A DNA stretch of 6,425 nucleotides from Candidatus Atribacter hydrocarboniphilus (GTDB lineage: Bacteria; Atribacterota; Atribacteria; Atribacterales; Atribacteraceae), in the NCBI GenBank assembly GCA_003542295.1, contig DPKX01000262.1:1-6425 (forward strand). The letters are read 5' to 3'. This document shows positions 1 through 5,620 of the stretch, in pieces (position 1 is the first letter of the stretch; each line of letters begins with the position of its first letter). Below the pieces are notes generated by a model. The model had not been told where the DNA came from, made no database searches, and saw nothing but the letters and a program-made list of their open reading frames with translations. The translations under genes were made by a program, and so were the position numbers.

Positions 1-522
1 TTCTTCCATTAAGGTCGGTATAAAACGGATGGCAATGGTCATCATCATCGCTAATTCATGAGCAGGAAAACCCCATTTCTTGAAAGGGCTCATGAGCGAT
101 TCCAATCCATCGGTCAATTCAACTGGAGAAGTAGTAAGGGTTAAAAGAGCAGTACATAAAATTAAAAGACAAAGTCGAACAATGATAAATAATCCACGGA
201 TAAGCCCCTCTCTTGAAACATGAAGAACACCATACTCCCAAATATAATCTCCAGGGGTAAAAAAAACCTGCAAAACCAGAGTAAAAGCCAATAAGAAAAG
301 AATCGGTTTTAAACTTTTTCCGATATAAGAAATTGGTATCCGGGCTGTTATAGTTAACAAGATGATAAAACTTCCAATAAAAAGAAAGGATAGCCATTCC
401 TTAACAATAAATAAAACAACAATAAGAATAGCCGAAACCAGGATTTTTACTCGAGGATCCAGCCGATGGACGGGCGATTCAATTGGGATAAATTGTCCAA
501 TCGCTATGCTCTTTCCCAGCAT
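1..522 (-). CDS. ecfT: Energy-coupling factor transporter transmembrane protein EcfT, 3' end cut by window
   Basis: This is the membrane scaffold of an ECF-type ABC transporter. It couples ATP hydrolysis by EcfA1/EcfA2 to exchangeable substrate-binding S components in the cytoplasmic membrane. The frame is open for all 174 codons from the ATG at 522 to the window edge, with no stop, so the C-terminal part is missing. The family is usually about 260 residues. The N-terminus shows the family pattern GQFIP then HRLDPRVK (residues 9-26). Hydrophobic segments lie at about 26-41, 45-58, 74-89 and 111-131. The last visible piece, AIRFIPTLMEE, is the conserved stretch before the cytoplasmic coupling helices, which lie outside the window. 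An in-frame ATG at 540 would add six residues, but GGAGG lies inside that extension, 11 nt before the chosen ATG. The gene starts 1 nt after the ecfA2 stop. Family assignment is firm from motifs plus context. Confidence 0.93.
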   Translation of the reverse strand, partial: MLGKSIAIGQFIPIESPVHRLDPRVKILVSAILIVVLFIVKEWLSFLFIGSFIILLTITARIPISYIGKSLKPILFLLAFTLVLQVFFTPGDYIWEYGVLHVSREGLIRGLFIIVRLCLLILCTALLTLTTSPVELTDGLESLMSPFKKWGFPAHELAMMMTIAIRFIPTLMEE

Positions 523-523
523 A

Positions 524-1387
524 TTAATGGCATCCTCCATTTAATATCTTTTCTTCTATTTGTTCAGATAATTCCTGAGCGGTTAAAATTCCTTCTCCAA
601 TATCAAATCCTTTTTTCCGCAGCAATTCAGCTATTTGAGCAGTAGTAGGCGGTTTTATTCCATAGCGTTCTAAAACTTCTCCCTGAGAAAAAATTTGTCG
701 TACTGGGCCATCTAATCCAATGGTCCCTTGATCCATCACAATTATTCTTTCCGCTATCATGGCCAAGTCATCCATGCTATGGGATACTAAAATCAGGGTT
801 GTCCCGTTTTCTTCTCGTAGTTTTTTCAGTTTCCCCAGAATGAGTCTTTTCCCTTCCGGATCAAGTCCAGCCGTTGGCTCATCTAAAATTAAGGCTTCAG
901 GTCGCATTGACAGAATACTGGCAATGGCAACTCGTCTCATCTGGCCTCCACTTAATTCAAAAGGATTCTTTCTATACAGTTCCTGGTAATCCAAACCAAC
1001 ACTTTCCAAAGCCCATTTAACAGTTACTTCTAAGCTTTCACCACTCACACCGTTGTTTCGAGGTCCGAAGGCAACTTCGCCAAAAACTGTTTCTTCAAAA
1101 ATTTGATGTTCAGGATATTGAAATACTAAGCCGATTTTTTTTCTAATTCCCCTAAGCTGGGAACCTTTTTTTTGGATTTGATCACCGTCAATCAAAACTG
1201 ATCCTTGAGTGGGAAAAAGAAGAGCGTTAAAATGCTGAATGAGAGTGGACTTTCCACAACCAGTTCTTCCAATAATACCTACTGACTCTCCCCTATCAAT
1301 AGTGAGAGTGACATTCTTAAGGGCTTGAACTTCAAAAGGGGTATGCTGGAAATAACTGTAATAGACGTTTTCTAAACGAATGAACAC
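524..1387 (-). CDS. ecfA2: Energy-coupling factor transporter ATP-binding protein EcfA2
   Basis: This is one of the two ABC ATPases of the ECF module. It pairs with EcfA1 on the cytoplasmic face and drives vitamin or metal uptake through EcfT. The 287 residues are the normal length. Visible motifs are Walker A GRTGCGKST (40-48), a Q-loop in FQYPEHQ (89-95), the signature LSGGQ (145-149), Walker B ALILDE (165-170), DEPTAGLDP (169-177) and the H-loop VSH (His203). The PEHQ Q-loop and DEPTAGLDP are typical of EcfA2 rather than EcfA1. The Cys at the fifth position of Walker A is where many EcfA2 proteins have Ser; it should not abolish ATP binding. The start is GTG, 16 nt inside the end of ecfA1, with a weak GGTGG 7 nt upstream, so translation is probably coupled to ecfA1. 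Its own last codons (NGGCH) carry the ribosome binding site of ecfT. Confidence 0.96.
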   Translation of the reverse strand: MFIRLENVYYSYFQHTPFEVQALKNVTLTIDRGESVGIIGRTGCGKSTLIQHFNALLFPTQGSVLIDGDQIQKKGSQLRGIRKKIGLVFQYPEHQIFEETVFGEVAFGPRNNGVSGESLEVTVKWALESVGLDYQELYRKNPFELSGGQMRRVAIASILSMRPEALILDEPTAGLDPEGKRLILGKLKKLREENGTTLILVSHSMDDLAMIAERIIVMDQGTIGLDGPVRQIFSQGEVLERYGIKPPTTAQIAELLRKKGFDIGEGILTAQELSEQIEEKILNGGCH

Positions 1388-2208
1388 AAGGCAGCCACCA
1401 GTTCTTCTGCTTTAAGGGGAAGCGAAGGGAAAAGCTCGGGAAACCGCCTTTGAAGGATCCAGGCAGTTTCCGATACCAACGGGAGCTCCAAACCCCATTC
1501 ATAAATTTGATCTCTTCGATTAAAAATATCGGCTGGTTTTCCCTGAGCAACAATTTGACCTTGATCCATGATAATAACCCAATCAGCATCAACAGCTTCT
1601 TCAATATAATGGGTAATATGGAAAATAGTGATTGATCCTCTTAATTGAGAAATAAGCGACATAATTTCGCTTCTGCCTTCCGGGTCAAGCATTGATGTTG
1701 CCTCATCAAGTACCAAATACTCCGGTTGCATAGCCAAAACACCAGCAATTGCTACCCGCTGTTTTTGTCCACCAGAAAGTAGATGGGGTTCTTTTTTCCG
1801 AAAATCACTCATTCCAACTATATTTAACGCTTGATCAATCCGCTTTCGTATTTCAACTTGAGGTACTCCAAGATTCTCTGGTCCAAAGGCAACATCTTCT
1901 TCAACAGTAGTGGCGATAATCTGGTTATCAGGATTTTGGAAAACTAATCCAACCTTTTGACGAATATCCCATAAATACTCTGATTGATTGGTGCTTTTCC
2001 CATCAACAATAACCGTTCCTTTTTTAGGAAGCAACAAACCATTACAGTGCTTGGCTAAGGTGGATTTTCCCGAACCATTCCTTCCCATTAAAACAACAAA
2101 TTCACCCTTGGGAATAACGAGCTCGACATTGTGAAGAACTTCACCCTTTTTTTCTATTAAGGTTTCATCTTCAGAAAACCAGAAGGATACACCATTAAAT
2201 TCAATCAC
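1372..2208 (-). CDS. ecfA1: Energy-coupling factor transporter ATP-binding protein EcfA1
   Basis: This is the partner ATPase of EcfA2 in the cytoplasmic ATP-hydrolysing dimer of the ECF transporter. The 278 residues are full length for the family. Visible motifs are Walker A GRNGSGKST (42-50), Q-loop FQNPDNQ (90-96), signature LSGGQ (144-148), Walker B YLVLDEA (164-170), SMLDP (172-176) and H-loop ITH (His200). PDNQ in the Q-loop and DEATSMLDP, with Ala in place of the usual Pro, are the hallmarks that separate EcfA1 from EcfA2. The C-terminal tail of roughly 60 residues after the nucleotide-binding core is typical of the family's dimerisation region, though less conserved. The start is GTG with AAAGGA 9 nt upstream; no in-frame ATG offers a better start. 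It lies 72 nt after rplQ, directly behind the terminator at 2228-2252, and overlaps ecfA2 by 16 nt. The ATPases serve any S component encoded elsewhere, so the substrate cannot be told from here. Confidence 0.96.
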   Translation of the reverse strand: MIEFNGVSFWFSEDETLIEKKGEVLHNVELVIPKGEFVVLMGRNGSGKSTLAKHCNGLLLPKKGTVIVDGKSTNQSEYLWDIRQKVGLVFQNPDNQIIATTVEEDVAFGPENLGVPQVEIRKRIDQALNIVGMSDFRKKEPHLLSGGQKQRVAIAGVLAMQPEYLVLDEATSMLDPEGRSEIMSLISQLRGSITIFHITHYIEEAVDADWVIIMDQGQIVAQGKPADIFNRRDQIYEWGLELPLVSETAWILQRRFPELFPSLPLKAEELVAALCSFV

Positions 2209-2217
2209 CTTCAGAGG

Positions 2218-2223
2218 TCCTTT
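2218..2223 (-). promoter_or_regulatory. Ribosome binding site of ecfA1 (AAAGGA)
   Basis: AAAGGA lies 9 nt before the GTG at 2208 and decides that start. The AGG that directly abuts the GTG is too close to serve. The site begins only 4 nt after the T tract of the terminator, so a transcript ending there would lack it. Confidence 0.65.
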
Positions 2224-2227
2224 CCAT

Positions 2228-2252
2228 AAAAAAAGCCAGCCTTTTGGCTGGC
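2228..2252 (-). terminator. Intrinsic terminator after rplQ
   Basis: Read on the minus strand, GCCAGCC, an AAAA loop and GGCTGGC form a perfect 7-bp stem with six G-C pairs, followed at once by seven T residues. This is a textbook Rho-independent terminator, 28 nt beyond the rplQ stop. It marks the end of the ribosomal protein/RNA polymerase alpha cluster. Because ecfA1 starts 20 nt downstream of the T tract, it may let some transcripts through and so lower ecf expression relative to the ribosomal genes; that part is inference. Confidence 0.93.
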
Positions 2253-2280
2253 AGGGTTTATTACTATCCAGCTCACCGTC

Positions 2281-2637
2281 TTATTCAGTAAGTATTTCAA
2301 CCCGTGCCATTGGAGCCCCGTCTCCTTGGCGGAATCTGGTTTTATAAATTCGACAGTATCCTCCTTTTCTATCTTTCAAACGTGGTACTAAACTCCTTTG
2401 AAGGGTTTTAAAAGCATCCTTATCATCAACCCAGCGCATAACTTGAATAGTTGTTGCATTTGTTCCTTCAATTGCTTGAGATATAATTCTTTCAAAAAGC
2501 GGTTTGAGGTTTTTTGCTTTCGACTCAGTTGTTTCCACTGCTCCTGATTTAATCAAGGAAACTAAAAGGTTCGATAACATAGCTTCTTTATGGGAGGTGG
2601 TACGACCCAACTTCCCTCTTTTCATTCTATGCCTCAT
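2281..2637 (-). CDS. rplQ: 50S ribosomal protein L17
   Basis: L17 (bL17) is a large-subunit protein that lies near the exit of the peptide tunnel. The 118 residues match the short bacterial form. Landmarks are the N-terminal MRHRMKRGKLGRTTSHKEAML (conserved MRH, KLGR and H-AML positions), KDRKGGYCRIYK (88-99) and the C-terminal GDGAPMARVEI. The ATG overlaps the rpoA stop as ATGA. GAGGTG inside the last rpoA codons, 8 nt upstream, supplies the ribosome binding site, so the two are very likely translationally coupled. It is the last gene before the terminator. The assignment is secure from both sequence and position. Confidence 0.98.
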   Translation of the reverse strand: MRHRMKRGKLGRTTSHKEAMLSNLLVSLIKSGAVETTESKAKNLKPLFERIISQAIEGTNATTIQVMRWVDDKDAFKTLQRSLVPRLKDRKGGYCRIYKTRFRQGDGAPMARVEILTE

Positions 2638-3641
2638 TGGTTGTTCACCTCATTTACATCTACTTTATTGAGTTCGAAACCAAGTTTTTCAACTTTCTCA
2701 ACAATCTCTTCGTAGGTTTTTTGACCCAAGTTTTTGATTTTTTTTAAGTCTTCCGGGCGTTGGTTAATGATTTCTAAAAGTTCATGAAGATTATTAATTC
2801 GAGCACGTTTTAAACAATTATGGGCACGAATTGATAATTCTAACTCTTCGATAAGTTTGTCTTCTCCCGTTTCCTTCTCTTCTAAAGCGACATCCACTGG
2901 AGTCGTTAAATCGTCTGACATACTTTCCTTAACCAAGCCATATATATAGTTAATTTCACCAACCAGCGACTCAAGAGATTTTTTTAAAGCTTCTTGAGGA
3001 AGGATAGAGCCGTTGGTCCAAATTTCAAGAATAAGTTTATCAAAGTTGGTAAACTGACCAACCCGAGTATCAACTACACTATAATTTACTTTTCTAACCG
3101 GGGTAAATATCGCATCAATTTGAATATTCCGATAATCACGCGCAACCTTTTCGGAAGTCTCCTGATACCCTTTACCATGATTGACATAAAGAGTCATCGT
3201 CAGTTGTCCTTCGTGGTTCAATTCGGCTAAATAATGATCCGGATTAATAATCTCAACATTGGGATTGGGCTGAATATCACGAGCTGTCACTCGCCGGGGA
3301 GGTTCGGAATCTTCATTTCCTCTTACATCAATTCTTAGTGCTTCTTCTTCCGTTGACGATGAAGAAAGAACCAAGCCTTTAACGTTAAGGAGAAGATCGG
3401 TAATATCTTCTCTCATTCCTGGAAGAGAAGAAAATTCATGAATGACATTATCGATCTCAACTGATGTCACCGCTGTTCCTTCCATAGAAGAAAGAAGGAC
3501 ACGCCGAATGGCGTTCCCCAGGGTCACGCCCCACCCTGATTCTAATGGTTCTATGGAAAATTTCCCATAATGAGCTCGGGTAATCTGATCCTCACGAAGC
3601 TCAATTGTTTCAAATTTCATCATTTCCTTAATATCGGGCAT
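2634..3641 (-). CDS. rpoA: DNA-directed RNA polymerase subunit alpha
   Basis: Alpha dimerises to seed assembly of RNA polymerase (beta and beta' dock on it) and reads promoter UP elements and activators. At 335 residues it is full length. The N-terminal assembly domain (about 10-240) shows GWGVTLGNAIRRVLLSS (36-52), matching the dimerisation and beta-contact region. An acidic linker (about 241-266) leads to the C-terminal domain (about 267-322). This keeps the DNA-contact set seen in E. coli: Arg272, Asn275 and Cys276 in IRAHNC, and Gly306 and Lys308 in NLGQKT, with Thr309 in place of the E. coli Ser. The ATG at 3641 has GAGGTG 5 nt upstream, a short spacing. The later in-frame ATGs at 3623 and 3620 have only AAGGAA in front, so a start six or seven codons downstream cannot be excluded. 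The gene lies 15 nt after rpsD and overlaps rplQ by ATGA. Confidence 0.98.
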   Translation of the reverse strand: MPDIKEMMKFETIELREDQITRAHYGKFSIEPLESGWGVTLGNAIRRVLLSSMEGTAVTSVEIDNVIHEFSSLPGMREDITDLLLNVKGLVLSSSSTEEEALRIDVRGNEDSEPPRRVTARDIQPNPNVEIINPDHYLAELNHEGQLTMTLYVNHGKGYQETSEKVARDYRNIQIDAIFTPVRKVNYSVVDTRVGQFTNFDKLILEIWTNGSILPQEALKKSLESLVGEINYIYGLVKESMSDDLTTPVDVALEEKETGEDKLIEELELSIRAHNCLKRARINNLHELLEIINQRPEDLKKIKNLGQKTYEEIVEKVEKLGFELNKVDVNEVNNQ

Positions 3642-3656
3642 ACTTACACCTCAAAT

Positions 3657-4283
3657 TTACTTGGAATAAAACTCAACGATTAAAGATTCTTCTACCTGAT
3701 AATCAATATCATCCCGATTCGGTTCCCTTAACACCGTAAAAGCGAATTGTTCTGGCTGAAATTCTAACCAGCTTGGTGGATTGAGCTGCTCTTTTTCGTC
3801 AATAATCTCTTTGATCTTTTTATGCTTTTTCCCAACATCAGTTAATTCAACCTTATCTCCCACTGAAACCATAAAAGACGGGATGTTGACTATTTTTCCG
3901 TTCACTTTGAAATGGCGATGGAGCACCATTTGCCGAGCATCACTTCTTGAATCAGCAACTCCCCCTCGGAAAACGACATTATCCAAGCGCTTTTCTAATA
4001 AACGTAAGAAATTTTCACCGGTAACTCCCGGAATACGATTTGCTTTTACAAAATAATTATTAAATTGCCGTTCTGAAATTCCGTAAATAAAGCGAACTTT
4101 TTGTTTCTCTCTCAATTGCACACCATAATCGGAAAGGCGCCTTCGTGAACCTCGGCTCATTCCTGGCGCAAAAGGCCTCTTTTCAAAAGCACATTTAGGA
4201 GTCATGCAACGGGGCCCCTTTAAAAACAACTTCACTCCCTGTCGCCGGCATAATCTGCATTTTGCATCGGTATATCTGGACAT
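3657..4283 (-). CDS. rpsD: 30S ribosomal protein S4 (zinc-binding form)
   Basis: S4 (uS4) is a primary 16S rRNA binder that starts 30S assembly. In E. coli it also represses the alpha operon in which it lies. The 208-residue protein begins MSRYTDAKC and ends LIVEFYSK, both typical. Cys9, Cys12, Cys26 and Cys31 form the N-terminal zinc site of the C+ type. The S4 RNA-binding domain covers about 98-160 (LEKRLDNVVFR, ADSRSDARQMV, VNGK). The start at 4283 is chosen because AGGAGG lies 10 nt upstream and because family members begin here. The frame is open to an ATG at 4331, but that would add 16 unconserved residues and run into the end of rpsK. Position between rpsK and rpoA follows the E. coli-like order rather than Bacillus, where rpsD stands alone. 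Confidence 0.98.
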   Translation of the reverse strand: MSRYTDAKCRLCRRQGVKLFLKGPRCMTPKCAFEKRPFAPGMSRGSRRRLSDYGVQLREKQKVRFIYGISERQFNNYFVKANRIPGVTGENFLRLLEKRLDNVVFRGGVADSRSDARQMVLHRHFKVNGKIVNIPSFMVSVGDKVELTDVGKKHKKIKEIIDEKEQLNPPSWLEFQPEQFAFTVLREPNRDDIDYQVEESLIVEFYSK

Positions 4284-4293
4284 ATGAATTAAT

Positions 4294-4299
4294 CCTCCT
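4294..4299 (-). promoter_or_regulatory. Ribosome binding site of rpsD (AGGAGG)
   Basis: AGGAGG lies 10 nt before the ATG at 4283, in the 17-nt gap after the rpsK stop. It decides the rpsD start in favour of 4283 over the upstream in-frame ATG at 4331. Confidence 0.85.
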
Positions 4300-4300
4300 C

Positions 4301-4687
4301 TTAAACCCTTCTTTGCTTGGGTGGTCGGCAACCATTGTGAGGAATTGGAGTCACATCTTTAATTGATTTTATGACCAAACCAGTCGCTTGCAATGAACGA
4401 ATAGCTGTTTCACGCCCTGATCCAGGTCCCTTCACCAAAACCTCTATTTCTCTTAAGCCTTGATCCATGGCTTTTTTTGCAGCTGTTTCAGCAGCTAATT
4501 GAGCTGCAAAGGGAGTTCCCTTTTTGGTCCCCTTAAAACCACTTCCTCCTGATGTTGCCCAAGAGATGACATTTCCCTGTCTATCGCTAATTGAAACTAT
4601 TGTATTATTAAATGTCGATTTGATATGGGCGATTCCTTCACGAACCACCTTTTTTTCTTTACGCTTCCCTTTTGCTCTTTTAACCAA
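4301..4687 (-). CDS. rpsK: 30S ribosomal protein S11, TTG start
   Basis: S11 (uS11) sits on the platform of the small subunit near the mRNA exit and the E site. The 128 residues are the usual length. Conserved blocks are [12 protein letters not shown] (20-31), the [20 protein letters not shown] stretch (42-61), [11 protein letters not shown] (88-98) and [18 protein letters not shown] (111-128). The Asn118-Gly119 pair corresponds to the E. coli S11 site known to become isoaspartate. The start codon is TTG, decoded as Met: AAGGAGGT lies 9 nt upstream, and an in-frame TAA overlaps that site, so no earlier start is possible. The next in-frame ATG (Met74) would remove more than half the protein. 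The gene lies 29 nt after rpsM and 17 nt before rpsD. Confidence 0.98.
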   Translation of the reverse strand: MVKRAKGKRKEKKVVREGIAHIKSTFNNTIVSISDRQGNVISWATSGGSGFKGTKKGTPFAAQLAAETAAKKAMDQGLREIEVLVKGPGSGRETAIRSLQATGLVIKSIKDVTPIPHNGCRPPKQRRV

Positions 4688-4696
4688 AGTGTCGAG

Positions 4697-4704
4697 ACCT
4701 CCTT
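4697..4704 (-). promoter_or_regulatory. Ribosome binding site of rpsK (AAGGAGGT) fixing a TTG start
   Basis: A near-perfect anti-16S match, AAGGAGGT, sits 9 nt before the TTG at 4687. A stop codon in the rpsK frame (TAA, 4705-4703) overlaps it, so the open frame allows only the TTG as a full-length start. Confidence 0.88.
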
Positions 4705-4716
4705 ATTGATTATAAG

Positions 4717-5085
4717 TTACTTCTTTCGGCTTATCCCAACCGTTCGTCTTGATCCCTTACGAGAACGAGCATTCGTTCTCGTTCTTTGACCACGAACTGG
4801 CATACCCCGCCGATGTCTTATCCCTCGATAAGCGCCAATAGAAATTAACCGTTTTATATTTTGGGATACCTGAGAACGCAATTCACCCTCAACCGGATAT
4901 TTCTCTACTGCTTTTTGCAGTTTATTCAATTGCTCATCGGTTAAGTCTTTCACCCGAATACTCGGATCAATCTGGGTTTCTTCAATAATTTTTTTCGCAA
5001 GCACTGACCCAATGCCATAAATATACGTTAATGCAGTTTCTATCCTTTTGCTGTTCGGTAAATCGACTCCAGCAATTCGAGCCAT
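4717..5085 (-). CDS. rpsM: 30S ribosomal protein S13
   Basis: S13 (uS13) lies in the head of the small subunit and touches P-site tRNA and the large subunit. The 122 residues are the standard length. The N-terminus [26 protein letters not shown] carries the helix-two turns-helix region. [24 protein letters not shown] (84-107) is the family signature, followed by the basic tail that reaches toward tRNA. The ATG at 5085 has AGGAGG 7 nt upstream. It follows rpmJ by 11 nt and precedes rpsK by 29 nt. These gaps are too short for a large structured leader such as the E. coli S4-binding pseudoknot in front of rpsM, so any S4 feedback would have to act elsewhere. Confidence 0.98.
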   Translation of the reverse strand: MARIAGVDLPNSKRIETALTYIYGIGSVLAKKIIEETQIDPSIRVKDLTDEQLNKLQKAVEKYPVEGELRSQVSQNIKRLISIGAYRGIRHRRGMPVRGQRTRTNARSRKGSRRTVGISRKK

Positions 5086-5091
5086 GGAATT

Positions 5092-5098
5092 ACCTCCT
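5092..5098 (-). promoter_or_regulatory. Ribosome binding site of rpsM fused to the rpmJ stop codon
   Basis: AGGAGGT lies 6 nt before the rpsM ATG, and its first two bases are the last two of the rpmJ TAG stop. A ribosome ending rpmJ would be positioned on this site, which suggests coupled translation; the coupling itself is inference. Confidence 0.85.
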
Positions 5099-5210
5099 AA
5101 CCTTGCCTTTGTTTATGTCTCGGGTTGGTACAAATAATAAATACTCTCCCATTACGACGAATAGCTTTACACTTTTCACACCTCGGTTTGACCGATGCGC
5201 GGACTTTCAT
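5097..5210 (-). CDS. rpmJ: 50S ribosomal protein L36 (zinc-binding form)
   Basis: L36 (bL36) is the smallest ribosomal protein, in the large subunit near the GTPase-associated region. The sequence is 37 residues: [20 protein letters not shown], then [17 protein letters not shown]. It matches the standard 37-residue form throughout. Cys11, Cys14, Cys27 and His32 make the CX2C-X12-C-X4-H zinc ribbon, so this is the C+ form and not the zinc-free paralogue that zinc-starved cells use. The ATG has GGGAGG 7 nt upstream. The gene sits in its classical place between infA and rpsM, although the 186-nt gap from infA is unusually long. It is certain despite its size. Confidence 0.98.
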   Translation of the reverse strand: MKVRASVKPRCEKCKAIRRNGRVFIICTNPRHKQRQG

Positions 5211-5217
5211 TTTAATA

Positions 5218-5223
5218 CCTCCC
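5218..5223 (-). promoter_or_regulatory. Ribosome binding site of rpmJ (GGGAGG)
   Basis: GGGAGG lies 7 nt before the ATG at 5210. It lies outside the repeat-like block of the spacer, so rpmJ keeps its own undamaged initiation site. Confidence 0.85.
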
Positions 5224-5303
5224 TATCAAAAATTCAAGACAGAAACACAATTCTCCCATTTCTTAGGGATCAGTGACGAACTGTGACGTTTTAAACCTGC
5301 TTT

Positions 5304-5345
5304 GTCATCTTGAGCCCTTGTCTTTTCGGGGTACGAAGATCTCGT
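5304..5345. repeat. Probable decayed copy of a dispersed imperfect-palindrome repeat
   Basis: On the plus strand the block reads GTCATCTTGAGC, then a CCC...GGGG mini-hairpin (5316-5331), then CGAAGATCTCGT. From memory, the arms resemble the widespread intergenic repeat with arms GTCATTCTGAGC and CGAAGAATCTC found in many environmental bacterial genomes. This copy would carry two substitutions in the left arm and a one-base deletion in the right. The outer pairing is imperfect (CTT with AAG, then CCC with GGG). It lies in the infA-rpmJ spacer and contains no gene. Only one copy is inside this window, so the repeat call rests on recognition and not on an observed second copy. Confidence 0.5.
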
Positions 5346-5396
5346 CTCTTGTTATTTCTGATTCATGATTTAACATCATTTAAAATATATTAATGG

Positions 5397-5615
5397 TTAT
5401 TTATGGCGATAGGTAATTCGTCCCTTGGTTGAATCGTACTTGGAAATTTGAATTGTGACCTTATCTCCCGGTAAGATTCGAATATAGTGCATTCTCATTT
5501 TTCCTGAAATATGGGCTAATATAACTTTTCCACTTTCCAACTCCACCCTGAACATAGCATTGGGCAAGGGTTCGACTACTGTACCAATCACTTCAATAAA
5601 TTCTTCTTTGGCCAT
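5397..5615 (-). CDS. infA: Translation initiation factor IF-1
   Basis: IF-1 binds the A site of the 30S subunit and helps IF-2 and IF-3 during initiation. It is a cytoplasmic single OB-fold (S1-like) protein, and the 72 residues here are exactly the common length. Landmarks are [19 protein letters not shown] (11-29), [19 protein letters not shown] (33-51) with the conserved H-SGK-R-YIRI-PGD pattern, and the end [11 protein letters not shown], close to the usual KGRI-YR. The ATG at 5615 starts 5 nt after the map stop. GAGGGG within the last map codons is the likely ribosome binding site, but its 13-nt spacing is long, so initiation probably depends partly on ribosomes finishing map. Confidence 0.98.
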   Translation of the reverse strand: MAKEEFIEVIGTVVEPLPNAMFRVELESGKVILAHISGKMRMHYIRILPGDKVTIQISKYDSTKGRITYRHK

Positions 5616-5620
5616 GTATT

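Larger units (their letters stand above)
5211..5396 (-). other. Long infA-rpmJ spacer without a gene
   Basis: These 186 nt separate two genes that are usually close neighbours. The end next to rpmJ holds its ribosome binding site. The middle (about 5272-5352) holds the repeat-like block preceded by GTGACG twice at a 10-nt period (5273 and 5283). The end next to infA is AT-rich and has a weak 5-bp inverted repeat (5365-5379) with no T tract. I find no convincing -35/-10 pair and no open frame with a ribosome binding site. Confidence 0.75.

Noticed and set aside
119..397. Minus-strand 92-codon open frame rich in aromatic residues and Cys
   Set aside because: It is an out-of-frame reading of ecfT, whose own frame is uninterrupted and matches the family over the whole stretch.
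1332..1604. Minus-strand 90-codon open frame across the ecfA1-ecfA2 junction
   Set aside because: It is a shifted reading of ecfA1 with no recognisable family and no ribosome binding site of note; both true frames are intact.
2253..2330. Possible ecf promoter at the end of rplQ (TTGAAA or TTACTG with TAGTAAT)
   Set aside because: The spacings are 28 or 19 nt and the -35 match is weak in the second case. Any RNA started there would also have to cross the terminator.
4284..4331. A 16-residue N-terminal extension of S4 from the ATG at 4331
   Set aside because: It would overlap the end of rpsK, has no family counterpart, and the AGGAGG at 4294-4299 serves the ATG at 4283.
5211..5260. Possible promoter before rpmJ (TTGTGT, 17 nt, GATAGG)
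   Set aside because: The -10 match is poor and it overlaps the ribosome binding site; it is no better than chance in AT-rich DNA.
5365..5379. Inverted repeat ATGAT-GTTAA-ATCAT just after infA, as a possible terminator
   Set aside because: The stem is only 5 bp, mostly A-T, and no T tract follows on the minus strand, so it is unlikely to terminate transcription.
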